DNA from: Cellulosimicrobium protaetiae
GTDB taxonomy: Bacteria; Actinomycetota; Actinomycetes; Actinomycetales; Cellulomonadaceae
Direction of reading: 5' to 3'
Assembly: GCF_009708005.2 (NCBI RefSeq)
Contig: NZ_CP052757.1
Coordinates: 2,790,001 to 2,854,000 of the forward strand
Length of the DNA: 64,000 bases
The position numbers were made by a program, and so were the translations under genes. Below the pieces are notes generated by a model. The model was given only the letters and a program-made list of their open reading frames with translations, searched no databases and was not told the origin of the DNA. Shown here piece by piece: positions 54,147 to 63,183 of this stretch (position 1 is the stretch's first letter; each line of letters starts with the position of its first letter).

Positions 54147-54258
54147 CCCGCGGGCGTCGGAAGATCGCGCACGCGCGGCGTCCAGCCTCGTCCGCCGCAC
54201 CACCGCTCGGCCCGCGTTCGCCACGGGTCCGGGTACCAGCCGGGCACCGACGTCCCGG

Positions 54259-55101
54259 TCACCGGCCGTCCACGGCCCGCGCGACGTCGGCCGCATCCTC
54301 CTCCGGGCGCGGTGGCACGGTCTCGTCCTCCTCGAGCAGCGCCACCTCGCCGTACTCCGGGTGCTCGTCGCGCAGCGCGCGCGCCGCGGCGTCGCCGGCA
54401 CCGTCCAGGCTGCCCGCGGCCACGTCGAGCGAGTCGCCCGGGGTGAGGGGTCGGTACGCGTACGTCCCGCCCGTGCGCTGCTCCCCGAGGAGCCGGTCGA
54501 CGAGGCCGTGACCGGCCGCGGACAGCAGGGCGTCGTGGACGGGGACGACGACGCGCGGGTCGAGCGCGCGCACGAAGTCGATCGTCTCCGCGAGCTTCAG
54601 CCAGGGAGCGGCCACGGGTGCGAGCAGCACGTCGAGCCGGTTCCCGCCGAGCGCGTCACGGCCCGGCGCGTCGAACGAGTCCCCCGGGTGCAGGAGCGTC
54701 GCGCCGTCCCCGCGCACGAGGTACGTCACGTTCGCGATCCGGGGCACGTCCGCGTGGATCACCGCGTGCTGCCCGCCGCCGACCACGACCTCCAGCCCTC
54801 CGAGGTCGAGCCCGTCACCCGGCACGACGGCGTGCACGCGCGCCGACGCGTCGCCCGGCAGGGACGGGCGCAGCGCGGCGACCACGGCCTCCGGCGCCCA
54901 GACCGTGAGCCCGGGCCGGGCGGCGAGGGCGGCTCCGAGCGCCGCCCCGTCGACGTGGTCGGGGTGCTGGTGGGTGACCAGCACGGTGCTCGCGTCGCGC
55001 AGCGCGGCCGCGGCGTCGCTGAACGTGCCCGGGTCGATCGCGACGACCTGCCCGCCGTGGCGCACCGTGACGCACGCGTGGCCGTGGAACGTGACTCGCA
55101 T
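54259..55101 (-). CDS. MBL-fold metallo-hydrolase
   Basis: A 280-residue metallo-beta-lactamase-fold protein: THQHPDHVDGAA is the HxHxDH metal site, HPGDSFDAPG supplies the bridging Asp, and PVHDALL a late His. It resembles the UlaG/YtnP-like phosphodiesterase-lactonase group; the substrate is unknown. The last ~55 residues are an acidic, Asp/Glu/Ala-rich tail. The ATG follows GGAGGA closely. It converges with the phospholipase D gene (112-base gap, no clear terminator). Confidence 0.83.
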   Translation of the reverse strand: MRVTFHGHACVTVRHGGQVVAIDPGTFSDAAAALRDASTVLVTHQHPDHVDGAALGAALAARPGLTVWAPEAVVAALRPSLPGDASARVHAVVPGDGLDLGGLEVVVGGGQHAVIHADVPRIANVTYLVRGDGATLLHPGDSFDAPGRDALGGNRLDVLLAPVAAPWLKLAETIDFVRALDPRVVVPVHDALLSAAGHGLVDRLLGEQRTGGTYAYRPLTPGDSLDVAAGSLDGAGDAAARALRDEHPEYGEVALLEEDETVPPRPEEDAADVARAVDGR

Positions 55102-55165
55102 GGATCCTCCTCCGTTCACCCTGCCCGCGAACTGCCCGTGCCCGCGCGACCGCCGTCGCGCGGGC

Positions 55166-58100
55166 TCAGCCCACCACGAGGACCAGGTCACCGCCCTCGA
55201 GCTGCTGCACCGCGCCGATCGCGACGCGCCGGACCGTGCCCGCGACCGGCGTCGTGATCGCGGCCTCCATCTTCATCGCCTCGACCGTCGCCACGGTCTG
55301 CCCCGCCTCGACGACGTCGCCGGTCACGACGACCGGCGTCACCGCGCCCGCGAACGGCGCCGCGACCTGCCCCGGCTGCGCCGGGTCCGCCTTCTCCGCC
55401 GAGCGCACGTCGACGTCGACCGCCCGGTCGCGCACCTGGATCGGGCGCAGCTGACCGTTGAGGGTGAACATCACGGTGCGCATGCCCCGCTCGTCCGGCG
55501 TACCGATCGCCTCGAGGCCCACGAGCAGGCGCACGCCCTTGCCGAGCGCGACCGCGACCTCCTGACCCGGCTCGAGCCCGTACAGGTACGTGGGGGTGTC
55601 GAGCACGGACACGTCCCCGTACGCCTGGCGTACCTGCTCGAACTCCTTGGTCGGCCCCGCGAACAGCAGGTGGTTCAGCCGCCGACGACGCACCTCGCCG
55701 GGCTGCGCGAGCTCGGCCTCGTCCTCCGAGGAGAGCGGCGTCACGCCGCCGCGCGGGGCGCGGCCGGCGAGCGCGCGCGAGCGGAACGGCTCCGGCCAGC
55801 CCCCGGGCGGGTCGCCGAGCTCGCCGCCCAGGAACCCGATCACCGAGTCCGGGATGTCGAAGGACTGCGGGTCGGCCGCGAACTCCGCCGGGTCCGCGCC
55901 CGCCGCCACGAGGTGCAGGGCGAGGTCCCCCACGACCTTCGACGACGGCGTCACCTTCACCAGGCGCCCGAGGATGCGGTCCGCCGCGGCGTAGGTCGCC
56001 TCGATCTGCTCGAACTTGTCCCCGAGGCCCAGCGCGATCGCCTGCTGACGCAGGTTCGACAGCTGCCCGCCCGGGATCTCGTGCTCGTACACGCGACCCG
56101 TCGGCCCGGGCAGACCGGACTCGAACGGCGCGTAGACGCGGCGCACCGCCTCCCAGTAGGGCTCCAGGTCAGCGACCGCAGCCAGCGACAGGCCCGTGTC
56201 GCGCTCGGTGTGCTCGAGGCCCGCGACGAGCGCCGACAGCGACGGCTGGCTCGTCGTCCCCGCCATGGCGGCGCTCGCGGCGTCCACGGCGTCGACGCCT
56301 GCGGCCGCCGCGGCCAGCAGGGTGGCCATCTGCCCGCCCGAGGTGTCGTGCGTGTGCAGGTGCACGGGCAGGTCGAAGCGCTCGCGCAGGGCCGTCACGA
56401 GCCGCGACGCCGCCGCGGGCCGCAGGAGCCCGGCCATGTCCTTGATCGCGAGCACGTGCGCGCCGGCGTCGACGATGCGGTCCGCAAGGCGCAGGTAGTA
56501 GTCGAGCGTGTACAGGTCCTCGGCGGGGTCGAGCAGGTTGCCCGTGTAGCACAGGGCGACCTCGGCGACCGTGGTGCCCGTGGCGCGCACGGCCTCGATC
56601 GCGGGGCGCATCTGGTCGACGTCGTTGAGCGCGTCGAAGATGCGGAACACGTCGATGCCCGTCGCGGCGGCCTCCTCGACGAACGCCTCGGTGACGCGCG
56701 TCGGGTACGGCGTGTACCCGACGGTGTTGCGACCGCGCAGCAGCATCTGGATCGCGAGGTTCGGCATCGCCTCGCGCAGGGTCGCGAGCCGCTCCCACGG
56801 GTCCTCGCCGAGGAAGCGCAGCGCGACGTCGTACGTGGCCCCGCCCCAGGCCTCGACGGACCACAGCTGCGGCGTGGCGCGCGCGACGTAGGGCGCGACG
56901 GCGGCCAGGTCGTGCGTGCGCACGCGCGTCGCGAGCAGCGACTGGTGGGCGTCGCGGAACGTGGTGTCGGTGACGCGCAGGCGCTGCTCGGCGCGCAGCG
57001 CGTGCGCGAAGCCCTCGGGGCCGAGCTCGAGGAGCTGCTGGCGCGTGCCGGGCGGCGGCGCGACCGACAGGTCGAGCGCGGGCAGCTTCGTCGCAGGGTC
57101 GGTGGTGCGCTGCGGCTCGCCGTGCGGGCGGTTGACCGTGGCGTCCCCCACGAACGCCAGCAGGCGCGTGCCGCGGTCGGCGCTCTCGCGCGCGGCGAGG
57201 AGTTCGGGCCGCTCGTCGATGAACGACGTCGCGACGTTGCCCGCGACGAACTCCGGGTCGGCGAGCACGGCCTGGAGGAACGGGATGTTGGTGCGGATGC
57301 CGCGGATGCGGAACTCGGCGAGCGCACGTCGGGCGCGGCGGACCGCCGTCGGGAAGTCACGGCCGCGGCACGTGAGCTTGACGAGCATCGAGTCGAAATG
57401 GCCCGACACGACGGACCCGGCGGTCGCGGTCGCGCCGTCGAGCCGCACGCCCGCCCCGCCCGGGGAGCGGTAGGCGATGATGCGCCCCGTGTCGGGGCGG
57501 AACCCGTTCGCCGGGTCCTCGGTCGTGATGCGGGTCTGCAGGGCGGCGCCGTTGACGCGCACGTCCTCCTGCCGGATCCCGAGGTCCTCCAGCGTCTCGC
57601 CCGACGCGATGCGCATCTGCGCGGACACGAGGTCGACGTCGGTGACCTCCTCGGTCACGGTGTGCTCGACCTGGATGCGCGGGTTCATCTCGATGAACAC
57701 GTGCTTCCCGGCACGCTCCCCCACCGTGTCCACGAGGAACTCGACGGTGCCCGCGTTCTGGTACCCGATGTGCCGGGCGAACCGCACCGCGTCCGCGCAC
57801 AACGCGTCGCGGATCGCGGGGTCGAGGTTCGGCGCGGGTGCGATCTCGACGACCTTCTGGTGGCGGCGCTGCAACGAGCAGTCCCGCTCGTACAGGTGCA
57901 CGACGTTCCCGGCGCCGTCGGCGAGGATCTGCACCTCGATGTGCCGCGGGCGCAGCACCGCCTGCTCGAGGAAAACCGTCGGGTCGCCGAACGCCCCGTC
58001 GGCCTCGCGCATCGCGGCGGCGAGCGACTCGGGCAGGTCCTCGCGCGCGTCCACGCGGCGCATGCCTCGACCCCCGCCGCCGGCGACCGCCTTGACGAAC

Positions 58101-58570
58101 ACCGGGAAGCCGATCTCGTCCGCGGCGGCGACGAGCTCGTCGACGTCCGACGACGGCTCGCTCGACGCGAGCACCGGCAGGCCGGCCTCGCGCGCGGCCT
58201 TGAGCGCGCGCACCTTGTTGCCCGCGAGCTCGAGCACCTCGGGCGGCGGCCCGACGAACGTCAGCCCGGCGTCCGCGCACGCGCGCGCCAGGTCCGGGTT
58301 CTCCGAGAGGAACCCGTAGCCCGGGTAGACCGCGTCGGCGCCCGCCTCGCGCGCGACGCGCACGATCTCCTCGATGTCGAGGTACGCCCGGACCGGGTGA
58401 CCGGGCTCCCCGACCAGGTAGGCCTCGTCGGCCTTGAGCCGGTGCTCGGAGTTGCGGTCCTCCTGCGGGAACACCGCGACGGTGCGGGCTCCCAGCTCGT
58501 AGGCGGCGCGGAACGCCCTGACGGCGATCTCCGCGCGGTTGGCGACCAGGACCTTCGAGAACACCGGCAC
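55166..58570 (-). CDS. pyc: Pyruvate carboxylase
   Basis: An 1134-residue single-chain biotin enzyme with the full order of domains: biotin carboxylase (1-460; KAVAGGGGRGMRRV ATP-grasp loop, EMNPRIQVEHTVTEEVT active site), carboxyltransferase (~530-800; TTFRDAHQSLLATRVRT with metal/pyruvate residues, LHTHDTSGG metal His pair), allosteric/tetramerisation region, and biotinyl carrier domain with EAMKMEA near the end. It makes oxaloacetate from pyruvate, bicarbonate and ATP. The GTG at 58570 or a second GTG two codons later is the start; no ribosome site is clear. Confidence 0.95.
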   Translation of the reverse strand: MPVFSKVLVANRAEIAVRAFRAAYELGARTVAVFPQEDRNSEHRLKADEAYLVGEPGHPVRAYLDIEEIVRVAREAGADAVYPGYGFLSENPDLARACADAGLTFVGPPPEVLELAGNKVRALKAAREAGLPVLASSEPSSDVDELVAAADEIGFPVFVKAVAGGGGRGMRRVDAREDLPESLAAAMREADGAFGDPTVFLEQAVLRPRHIEVQILADGAGNVVHLYERDCSLQRRHQKVVEIAPAPNLDPAIRDALCADAVRFARHIGYQNAGTVEFLVDTVGERAGKHVFIEMNPRIQVEHTVTEEVTDVDLVSAQMRIASGETLEDLGIRQEDVRVNGAALQTRITTEDPANGFRPDTGRIIAYRSPGGAGVRLDGATATAGSVVSGHFDSMLVKLTCRGRDFPTAVRRARRALAEFRIRGIRTNIPFLQAVLADPEFVAGNVATSFIDERPELLAARESADRGTRLLAFVGDATVNRPHGEPQRTTDPATKLPALDLSVAPPPGTRQQLLELGPEGFAHALRAEQRLRVTDTTFRDAHQSLLATRVRTHDLAAVAPYVARATPQLWSVEAWGGATYDVALRFLGEDPWERLATLREAMPNLAIQMLLRGRNTVGYTPYPTRVTEAFVEEAAATGIDVFRIFDALNDVDQMRPAIEAVRATGTTVAEVALCYTGNLLDPAEDLYTLDYYLRLADRIVDAGAHVLAIKDMAGLLRPAAASRLVTALRERFDLPVHLHTHDTSGGQMATLLAAAAAGVDAVDAASAAMAGTTSQPSLSALVAGLEHTERDTGLSLAAVADLEPYWEAVRRVYAPFESGLPGPTGRVYEHEIPGGQLSNLRQQAIALGLGDKFEQIEATYAAADRILGRLVKVTPSSKVVGDLALHLVAAGADPAEFAADPQSFDIPDSVIGFLGGELGDPPGGWPEPFRSRALAGRAPRGGVTPLSSEDEAELAQPGEVRRRRLNHLLFAGPTKEFEQVRQAYGDVSVLDTPTYLYGLEPGQEVAVALGKGVRLLVGLEAIGTPDERGMRTVMFTLNGQLRPIQVRDRAVDVDVRSAEKADPAQPGQVAAPFAGAVTPVVVTGDVVEAGQTVATVEAMKMEAAITTPVAGTVRRVAIGAVQQLEGGDLVLVVG

Positions 58571-58687
58571 TCCATCCGTCGACCGTGCGGCGCCGCCGGG
58601 GAGGGCGTGACGCGCCGCGTACCGGGCGATCCTCCCACGGTGTCGCGGGACAGGCCGTCGCACCGGCTGTGACGTGGTCCACAGGCT

Positions 58688-58717
58688 CACCGGCGCATGG
58701 TTCGCGCCCCGCCGGTG
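58688..58717 (-). terminator. Stem-loop between the MerR and pyruvate carboxylase genes
   Basis: CACCGGC (58688-58694) and GCCGGTG (58711-58717) form a 7-bp stem 40 bases past the MerR stop, separating it from pyc. Confidence 0.4.
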
Positions 58718-58756
58718 CGGTGATCGTCGCCCGGGAGGTTCCGGGCGCTCGCGGGG

Positions 58757-59347
58757 TCAGCCGGCGGAGCGGGCGCGACGGCGCTGCGCGAGCTCGTCCT
58801 GCGGGCTCGCCGCCGCGTCGTCCTCGTCCTCGAGCGACTCGGTCGGGAGCTCGGCGAGCGTCCCCTCGACCTCGCGCCACACGCGGCCGACGGCGATGCC
58901 GAAGACGCCCTGCCCGCCCTGGACGAGGTCCACGACCTCGTCGGGCGACGTGCACTCGTACACGCTCGCGCCGTCGCTCATGAGGGTGATCTGCGCCAGG
59001 TCGTCGACGCCGCGCTCGCGCAGGTGCTCGACGGCCTGACGGATCTGCTGCAGGGAGACCCCGGTGTCGAGGAGCCGCTTGACCACCTTGAGGACGAGGA
59101 TGTCGCGGAAGCTGTAGAGGCGGTGCGAGCCGGACCCGGACGCGGGGCGCACGGTCGGCTCGACGAGCCCGGTGCGGGCCCAGTAGTCGAGCTGGCGGTA
59201 CGTGATCCCGGCGGCACGGCACGCGGTGGGGCCGCGGTAGCCGGTCGTGGTGTCCTGCTCGGTGATGTCCTCCCCGAAGAGGAGACCTTGCGCACCTTGC
59301 GGGACCGCCGCGCCGGCGCCGACGCTCGCCTCACCGCTGCTGTTCAC
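58757..59347 (-). CDS. MerR-family regulator (Rv1830/McdR-like)
   Basis: A 196-residue MerR-type protein: GPTACRAAGITYRQLDYWARTGLVEPTVRPASGSGSHRLYSFRDILVLKVVKRLLDTGVSLQQIRQAV is the winged helix with the RLYSFRDI wing, followed by an effector half without cysteines. Synteny with M. tuberculosis (GarA, Rv1828, Rv1829, Rv1830) identifies it as the Rv1830-type regulator linked to cell division. GTG start with CAGGAGG and its own promoter upstream. Confidence 0.88.
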   Translation of the reverse strand: MNSSGEASVGAGAAVPQGAQGLLFGEDITEQDTTTGYRGPTACRAAGITYRQLDYWARTGLVEPTVRPASGSGSHRLYSFRDILVLKVVKRLLDTGVSLQQIRQAVEHLRERGVDDLAQITLMSDGASVYECTSPDEVVDLVQGGQGVFGIAVGRVWREVEGTLAELPTESLEDEDDAAASPQDELAQRRRARSAG

Positions 59348-59376
59348 TGTCGCCTCCTGGAGTGATGTCCACGTCC

Positions 59377-59405
59377 ACGCTATGGGCGGTACCGGGGGGC
59401 GTCAA
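59377..59405 (-). promoter_or_regulatory. Promoter of the Rv1830-like MerR gene
   Basis: On the minus strand TTGACG (59400-59405), a 17-base spacer and TAGCGT (59377-59382). The mRNA would start about 23 bases before the GTG and include its CAGGAGG site. Confidence 0.65.
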
Positions 59406-59470
59406 CGACCGACGACCCGAGCGTGCGGGCGTGTCGCGCCGGGGCGCCCGCCGATCCCGCCACACGACCC

Positions 59471-59485
59471 TCGACCTGAGGTCGA
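59471..59485. promoter_or_regulatory. Palindrome TCGACCT-G-AGGTCGA, candidate MerR operator
   Basis: A perfect 7-bp inverted repeat about one base apart, with a further AGG at its right edge, resembling a GC-rich SoxR/MerR-type site. It lies 66 bases upstream of the -35 of the MerR gene and 65 bases past the bifunctional nuclease stop. Confidence 0.4.
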
Positions 59486-59549
59486 AGGTCTGTCTTGTCC
59501 GTTGTGCCCGGAAGTCTCGACCACGGCTCGACGGTCGCTCCCCGGCGTC

Positions 59550-60041
59550 CTACTCGTCCACCGAGAAGTCCTCGGGCTGGACGTGGTCGAGGAAGTCCCG
59601 GAACTTCTCGACCTCCTCCTGCTGCGCCACGTCGACGACCTCGACGCCCGCCGTCGCGACGACCTCGGCCGAGCAGAGCACGGGGCTGCCGGTGCGCACG
59701 GCGACCGCGATGGCGTCCGACGCGCGAGAGTCGAGCCTCACCCCGTTGCTCAGGACGAGCTCGGCGAAGAAGATCCCGCCGTCGAGGGCGACGATCTCGG
59801 CGCGTTCCAGGCGCACTCCGACCGCGTCGAGCAGGTCCCGCAGCAGGTCGTGCGTCATGGGCCGCGGCGTCGGCAGCCCGGCCTGCGCCATCGCGATGGC
59901 GCTGGCCTCCCGCGGGCCGATGACGATCGGCACGACGAGCTCGGACGCGTCGTCCAGGAGCAGCACGACGATCTCCTGGTCGCGCTGCTGCTGACGGACC
60001 CCCAGCACCTCGACCGGGACCATCGGGACGTCGTCGCTCAC
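59550..60041 (-). CDS. Bifunctional nuclease-family protein (Rv1829-like)
   Basis: A 163-residue BFN-domain protein (VPVEVLGVRQQQRDQEIVVLLLDDASELVVPIVIGPREASAIAMAQAG, ... RPMTHDLLRDLLDAVGVRLERAEIVALDGGIFFAELVL, ... DSRASDAIAVAVRTGSPVLCSAEVV). The family name comes from a plant nuclease; in bacteria the role is unproven. The GTG start follows TACCGT by six bases, and GGGGGA in that gap could be a ribosome site. Confidence 0.85.
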   Translation of the reverse strand: MSDDVPMVPVEVLGVRQQQRDQEIVVLLLDDASELVVPIVIGPREASAIAMAQAGLPTPRPMTHDLLRDLLDAVGVRLERAEIVALDGGIFFAELVLSNGVRLDSRASDAIAVAVRTGSPVLCSAEVVATAGVEVVDVAQQEEVEKFRDFLDHVQPEDFSVDE

Positions 60042-60053
60042 TCCCCCACGGTA
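60042..60053 (-). promoter_or_regulatory. -10 promoter of the bifunctional nuclease gene
   Basis: On the minus strand TACCGT occupies 60048-60053, six bases before the GTG at 60041. Confidence 0.5.
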
Positions 60054-60119
60054 CGTCCGTCGTCGGCATCCGGCAGGGGGTGGGCCGGCCCCGGCTCGTC
60101 GGCTCCTGGGCAGGTCGTG

Positions 60120-60881
60120 TCAGCGTGTGAGGTCGTCGATGCCTTGCCGCACGAACACGGTGTGCAGCTGGGCGCACAGCTCCCCGACCTCGGACGCCAC
60201 CGTGCCCGCGTGGGCGCGGGCTGACGCGCTCTGCTGGCCTCGCCACGGCGAGACGACCTGGTGGACGAGGCTCACGTGCCGGTCCGCGGCGGTGCGCAGG
60301 GAGCGCAGGTGGCGGGGCTCGATGCCGTACTCCGACAGGCCGGCGGCGAGCACGACGACGTCGAGGGCGCGGGCGTCGAGCTGGCCTCCGGGCGCCTGCC
60401 TCAGCACCCCGGCCTCGATGAGGCCCTCGACGAGCTCTCGCTCGACGCCCGCCGCGGACACGAGCGCGTCGACCGTGTACCGCTGGCGGACGGCCGCCGA
60501 CCCGGGGTCGCCGTCGGTCGTCGCGAGCCGAGGCGCGAGCGACTCGACGTCGGTGCCGGCGTCGAGCGCGGCGAGGCGCTCCTTGATGACCTTGAGCGGC
60601 AGGTACCGGTCCCGCTGCTCGACGAGCACGAACCGCAGCCGCTCCACGTCGGCGGGGCTGTACTGCCGGTACCCCGAGGCGGTGCGCACGGGGTCGATGA
60701 GGCCCTGCTCCTCGAGGAAGCGCAGCTTGGAGTGGCTGACGTTGGGGAACTCGGCGCGCAGCGCGCGCAGGACGTCGGAGATCCGCATCGTCGCGCGCCG
60801 CGAGATGCCCTGCGGCCAGGGCTCCGTCCCGGCCGCGGGCTCGGGGACCGTGGCGTGCGCGGCGCCCGTCGAGGAGTTCAC
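60120..60881 (-). CDS. ftsR: MerR-family regulator FtsR (Rv1828-like)
   Basis: A 253-residue MerR protein: RISDVLRALRAEFPNVSHSKLRFLEEQGLIDPVRTASGYRQYSPADVERLRFVLVEQRDRYLPLKVIKERL is the winged helix, with a long helical effector half. It corresponds to C. glutamicum FtsR and M. tuberculosis Rv1828, which influence division genes. The GTG start overlaps the garA stop as GTGA. About 30 residues precede the conserved part, so a start at an internal ATG (MRISDV) is possible. Confidence 0.85.
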   Translation of the reverse strand: MNSSTGAAHATVPEPAAGTEPWPQGISRRATMRISDVLRALRAEFPNVSHSKLRFLEEQGLIDPVRTASGYRQYSPADVERLRFVLVEQRDRYLPLKVIKERLAALDAGTDVESLAPRLATTDGDPGSAAVRQRYTVDALVSAAGVERELVEGLIEAGVLRQAPGGQLDARALDVVVLAAGLSEYGIEPRHLRSLRTAADRHVSLVHQVVSPWRGQQSASARAHAGTVASEVGELCAQLHTVFVRQGIDDLTR

Positions 60882-61360
60882 GACCGGGGTGCCGCGCCGC
60901 CCGCCGGTGCCCCCGCGTGCGGGCTGGCGTGGAACGTGAGCCGGTACTTGCCGATCTGCACCTCGTCGCCGGTGGAGAGCGCGACGGCGTCGATGCGGCT
61001 GCGGTTCACGTACGTCCCGTTGAGCGACCCGACGTCGCGCACGAGGAACCGCTCGCCCTCACGGACGAACTCGGCGTGCTTGCGCGAGACGGTGACGTCG
61101 TCGAGGAAGATGTCCGCGTGCTCCGACCGGCCGGCGACGGTGCGCTCGGCGTCGAGCAGGAAGCGCGAGCCCTGCCCGGGGCCGCGCTGCATGATGAGCA
61201 GCGCGGAGTGCCGCGGCAGGGCGACGACGGCGGCGTGCTCCTCGGGGCTCAGACCACCGGGCTGCACGCCCTCCTCGATCGGGGCCTCGATCCGGCCGAA
61301 GCTGATCGTGGTGTCGCTTCCCGCCCGGTTCGGCACCTCAGGACCGCCTGGGACACTCAT
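60878..61360 (-). CDS. garA: FHA-domain regulator GarA/OdhI
   Basis: A 160-residue protein with a carboxyl FHA domain (GSRFLLDAERTVAGRSEHADIFLDDVTVSRKHAEFVREGERFLVRDVGSLNGTYVNRSRID; the GRS, SRKH and NGTYVN motifs bind phosphothreonine). Near the amino end SDTTISF has the Thr17-Thr18 pair that in GarA/OdhI is phosphorylated by PknG/PknB and then folds back on the FHA domain. It tunes 2-oxoglutarate flux through OdhA and glutamate dehydrogenase. GAGGAGG precedes the ATG. Confidence 0.93.
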   Translation of the reverse strand: MSVPGGPEVPNRAGSDTTISFGRIEAPIEEGVQPGGLSPEEHAAVVALPRHSALLIMQRGPGQGSRFLLDAERTVAGRSEHADIFLDDVTVSRKHAEFVREGERFLVRDVGSLNGTYVNRSRIDAVALSTGDEVQIGKYRLTFHASPHAGAPAGGAAPRS

Positions 61361-61402
61361 CTCGCCTCCTCGGGGCTCACGCACGCCGTGCTCGACCTCG
61401 GA

Positions 61403-61440
61403 TTCCGCACCGCTGGGCCGAGGCCCCGACGGTGCGGGAA
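61403..61440 (-). other. Hairpin in the garA upstream region
   Basis: TTCCGCACCG and CGGTGCGGGAA pair with one bulged base, and an inner GGGCC/GGCCC extends it. In minus orientation it lies 43-80 bases before the garA ATG, either in the 5' leader or as a terminator of the preceding gene. The 61361-61537 interval has no gene; gcvH, found here in mycobacteria, is absent. Confidence 0.45.
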
Positions 61441-61537
61441 TCGTGCTCGAAAACTACTACACCCGCAGGTCACACGGTGCGTGCGACCCTCGGTCGTCCC
61501 AACCTACCCCGGCCGCGCCTGCGGCGGGAAGCCACGC

Positions 61538-62848
61538 TCACCCGTCGGCCGGGACCGGGGTCGCGTACTCCGGCGCACGCGGCTCCACGGTCGCGGTGAC
61601 CTCGACCCGGTCCTGCTGCGTGATCGTCGTGCGGGCGCCCGCCGAGCGCAGGGAGGCCATGGCGCCGCCGGGGATCTCCAGCGCGGTCTCGAGCGTGGAC
61701 GGGTCACCGATGACCGTCCACCGGTACGGGGAGGAGATCTGCTGCCCGTCGACCACGATGCCGTCGGCCGAGTCCTCGAAGTAGCTGCTCGCGACGAGGC
61801 GGACCCCGTTGACCTCCATCGCCTCGGCGCCCGCGTTCCGCAGCTCCTCGAGGACGTTGAAGAGCGCGAACGCGTCCAGGGGCTCGGCACCCTCGACGAC
61901 CTCGATCTCGACGCCCGGACCTTCCGCGGGCAGTCGCCCGGACAGGATGCCGAGGGTCTGCGCCTGCTGCTCGGCGAGCTCGAGCGCGGCGCGCTCGCGC
62001 CCCGACCCCGACTGCAGCTCGTCGCGCGTCGCCTCGAGCGAGGAGATCTGGTCCTCGAGCTCGCCGGAGCGCTGGGTGACGTCGTCGAGGAGGCGCACGA
62101 GGTCGCTCTGACGCAGCGAGGACAGCTGGTCCTCCTGGGTCTGGCTGACCTGGACCACGAGAGCGAACCCGAGCAGGGCGCACAGGATGCCGACGACGAT
62201 CTGGGAGCGTGACGCCCGGGGCCGCAGCGCCCTCCCGAGGCCACGCAAACCGCGAGGTTCCGACTGCGTGGGGGTGCCGTGGCGCCCCACGGTCCCGATC
62301 GTGCCGGTGGTCGCGGCGGGTTCGGTGGTCGCGGGGGACTCGGTCGCCGGGCTCGCGGAGTCCCCGTCCTCCGGGGCGTCGTCGCGCTCGACGTGCGCGT
62401 CGTCGTCCGGGTCGTCCGTGCCGTCGTCGGCGGGCTCGGGTCGTGCCGTCGGGCCCGCTTCGCCCGTGCCGTCGTCGCCCGTGCCGTCGTCGTCCGAGTC
62501 GGAGACCGGGAGCGGGTCCTCGTCGTGTGCGGGCCGCAGGTCGTCACCGAGGTCGGTCGCTGCGGGGTCCGGAGCTGCCACGTCGTCGGTGCGGCCCGTC
62601 GGCGGCATCGCCTCACCGTCGGCACCGCCCGGTCCGGGCTCGTCGGCGGCAGGTGCGGTGGGCTCGGGCTCGGCGATCCCGGGAACCTGGGTGTCGTCGT
62701 CGGCGGGCTGGACGGCCGTCTCGGCGTCGGTGGCGCCCTGCTCGGCACCGTCCGGTGCGTCGACGGACTCTGGCTCGACGGCCTCGGGCGCGTCGGCGTC
62801 GCCCGCGGGGGTGCCTGCGGGGCGCGGAGCGCTGGGGTCGCGGCTCAT
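61538..62848 (-). CDS. DUF881-domain membrane protein with long acidic leader
   Basis: A 436-residue protein. The first ~200 residues are Asp/Glu/Pro/Ala/Thr-rich and probably disordered, much longer than usual for the family. One transmembrane helix follows (QIVVGILCALLGFALVVQVS), a coiled coil (QEDQLSSLRQSDLVRLLDDVTQRSGELEDQISSLEATRDEL) and the DUF881 domain (GPGVEIEVVEG..., FNVLEELRNAGAEAMEVNGVRLVASSYFED). It corresponds to Rv1825, a peptidoglycan-linked protein. It follows the small basic protein gene by two bases. Confidence 0.85.
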   Translation of the reverse strand: MSRDPSAPRPAGTPAGDADAPEAVEPESVDAPDGAEQGATDAETAVQPADDDTQVPGIAEPEPTAPAADEPGPGGADGEAMPPTGRTDDVAAPDPAATDLGDDLRPAHDEDPLPVSDSDDDGTGDDGTGEAGPTARPEPADDGTDDPDDDAHVERDDAPEDGDSASPATESPATTEPAATTGTIGTVGRHGTPTQSEPRGLRGLGRALRPRASRSQIVVGILCALLGFALVVQVSQTQEDQLSSLRQSDLVRLLDDVTQRSGELEDQISSLEATRDELQSGSGRERAALELAEQQAQTLGILSGRLPAEGPGVEIEVVEGAEPLDAFALFNVLEELRNAGAEAMEVNGVRLVASSYFEDSADGIVVDGQQISSPYRWTVIGDPSTLETALEIPGGAMASLRSAGARTTITQQDRVEVTATVEPRAPEYATPVPADG

Positions 62849-62850
62849 GC

Positions 62851-63183
62851 TCAGGCCTTGAAGATGTGGCGCCGGATCGCGGCGGCGTTGGAGAAGATGC
62901 GGATGCCGAGGACGACGACGACGGCGGTGGAGAGCTGGCTCCCGACACCGAGCTGGTCGCCGAGGAAGACGATGAGCGCGGCGACCACGACGTTCGACAG
63001 GAAGGAGACGAGGAAGACCTTGTCGTCGAACAGGCCGTCGAGGCGCGCTCGCAGGCCGCCGAACAGGGCGTCGAGCGCGGCCACGACCGCGATGGGCAGG
63101 TAGGGCTGCAGCGACACCGGCACCGTAGGTTGCAGGACGAGGCCCGCGACGATGCCCACCACCAGTCCGACGACTGCGATCAT
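62851..63183 (-). CDS. Small basic family protein (DUF1290)
   Basis: A 110-residue hydrophobic protein: VVGLVVGIVAGLVLQPTVPVSLQPYLPIAVVAALDALFGGLRARLDGLFDDKVFLVSFLSNVVVAALIVFLGDQLGVG is the family core, with three to four transmembrane helices. It matches Rv1824. The start overlaps the preceding DUF881 stop as ATGA. Role unknown, usually beside DUF881 and division genes. Confidence 0.92.
   Translation of the reverse strand: MIAVVGLVVGIVAGLVLQPTVPVSLQPYLPIAVVAALDALFGGLRARLDGLFDDKVFLVSFLSNVVVAALIVFLGDQLGVGSQLSTAVVVVLGIRIFSNAAAIRRHIFKA

Noticed and set aside
54905-58672. A 1255-codon open frame antisense to pyruvate carboxylase
   Set aside because: Same shadow effect; composition is Arg/Asp/Gly/Val-rich with no fold, and pyc is complete on the minus strand.
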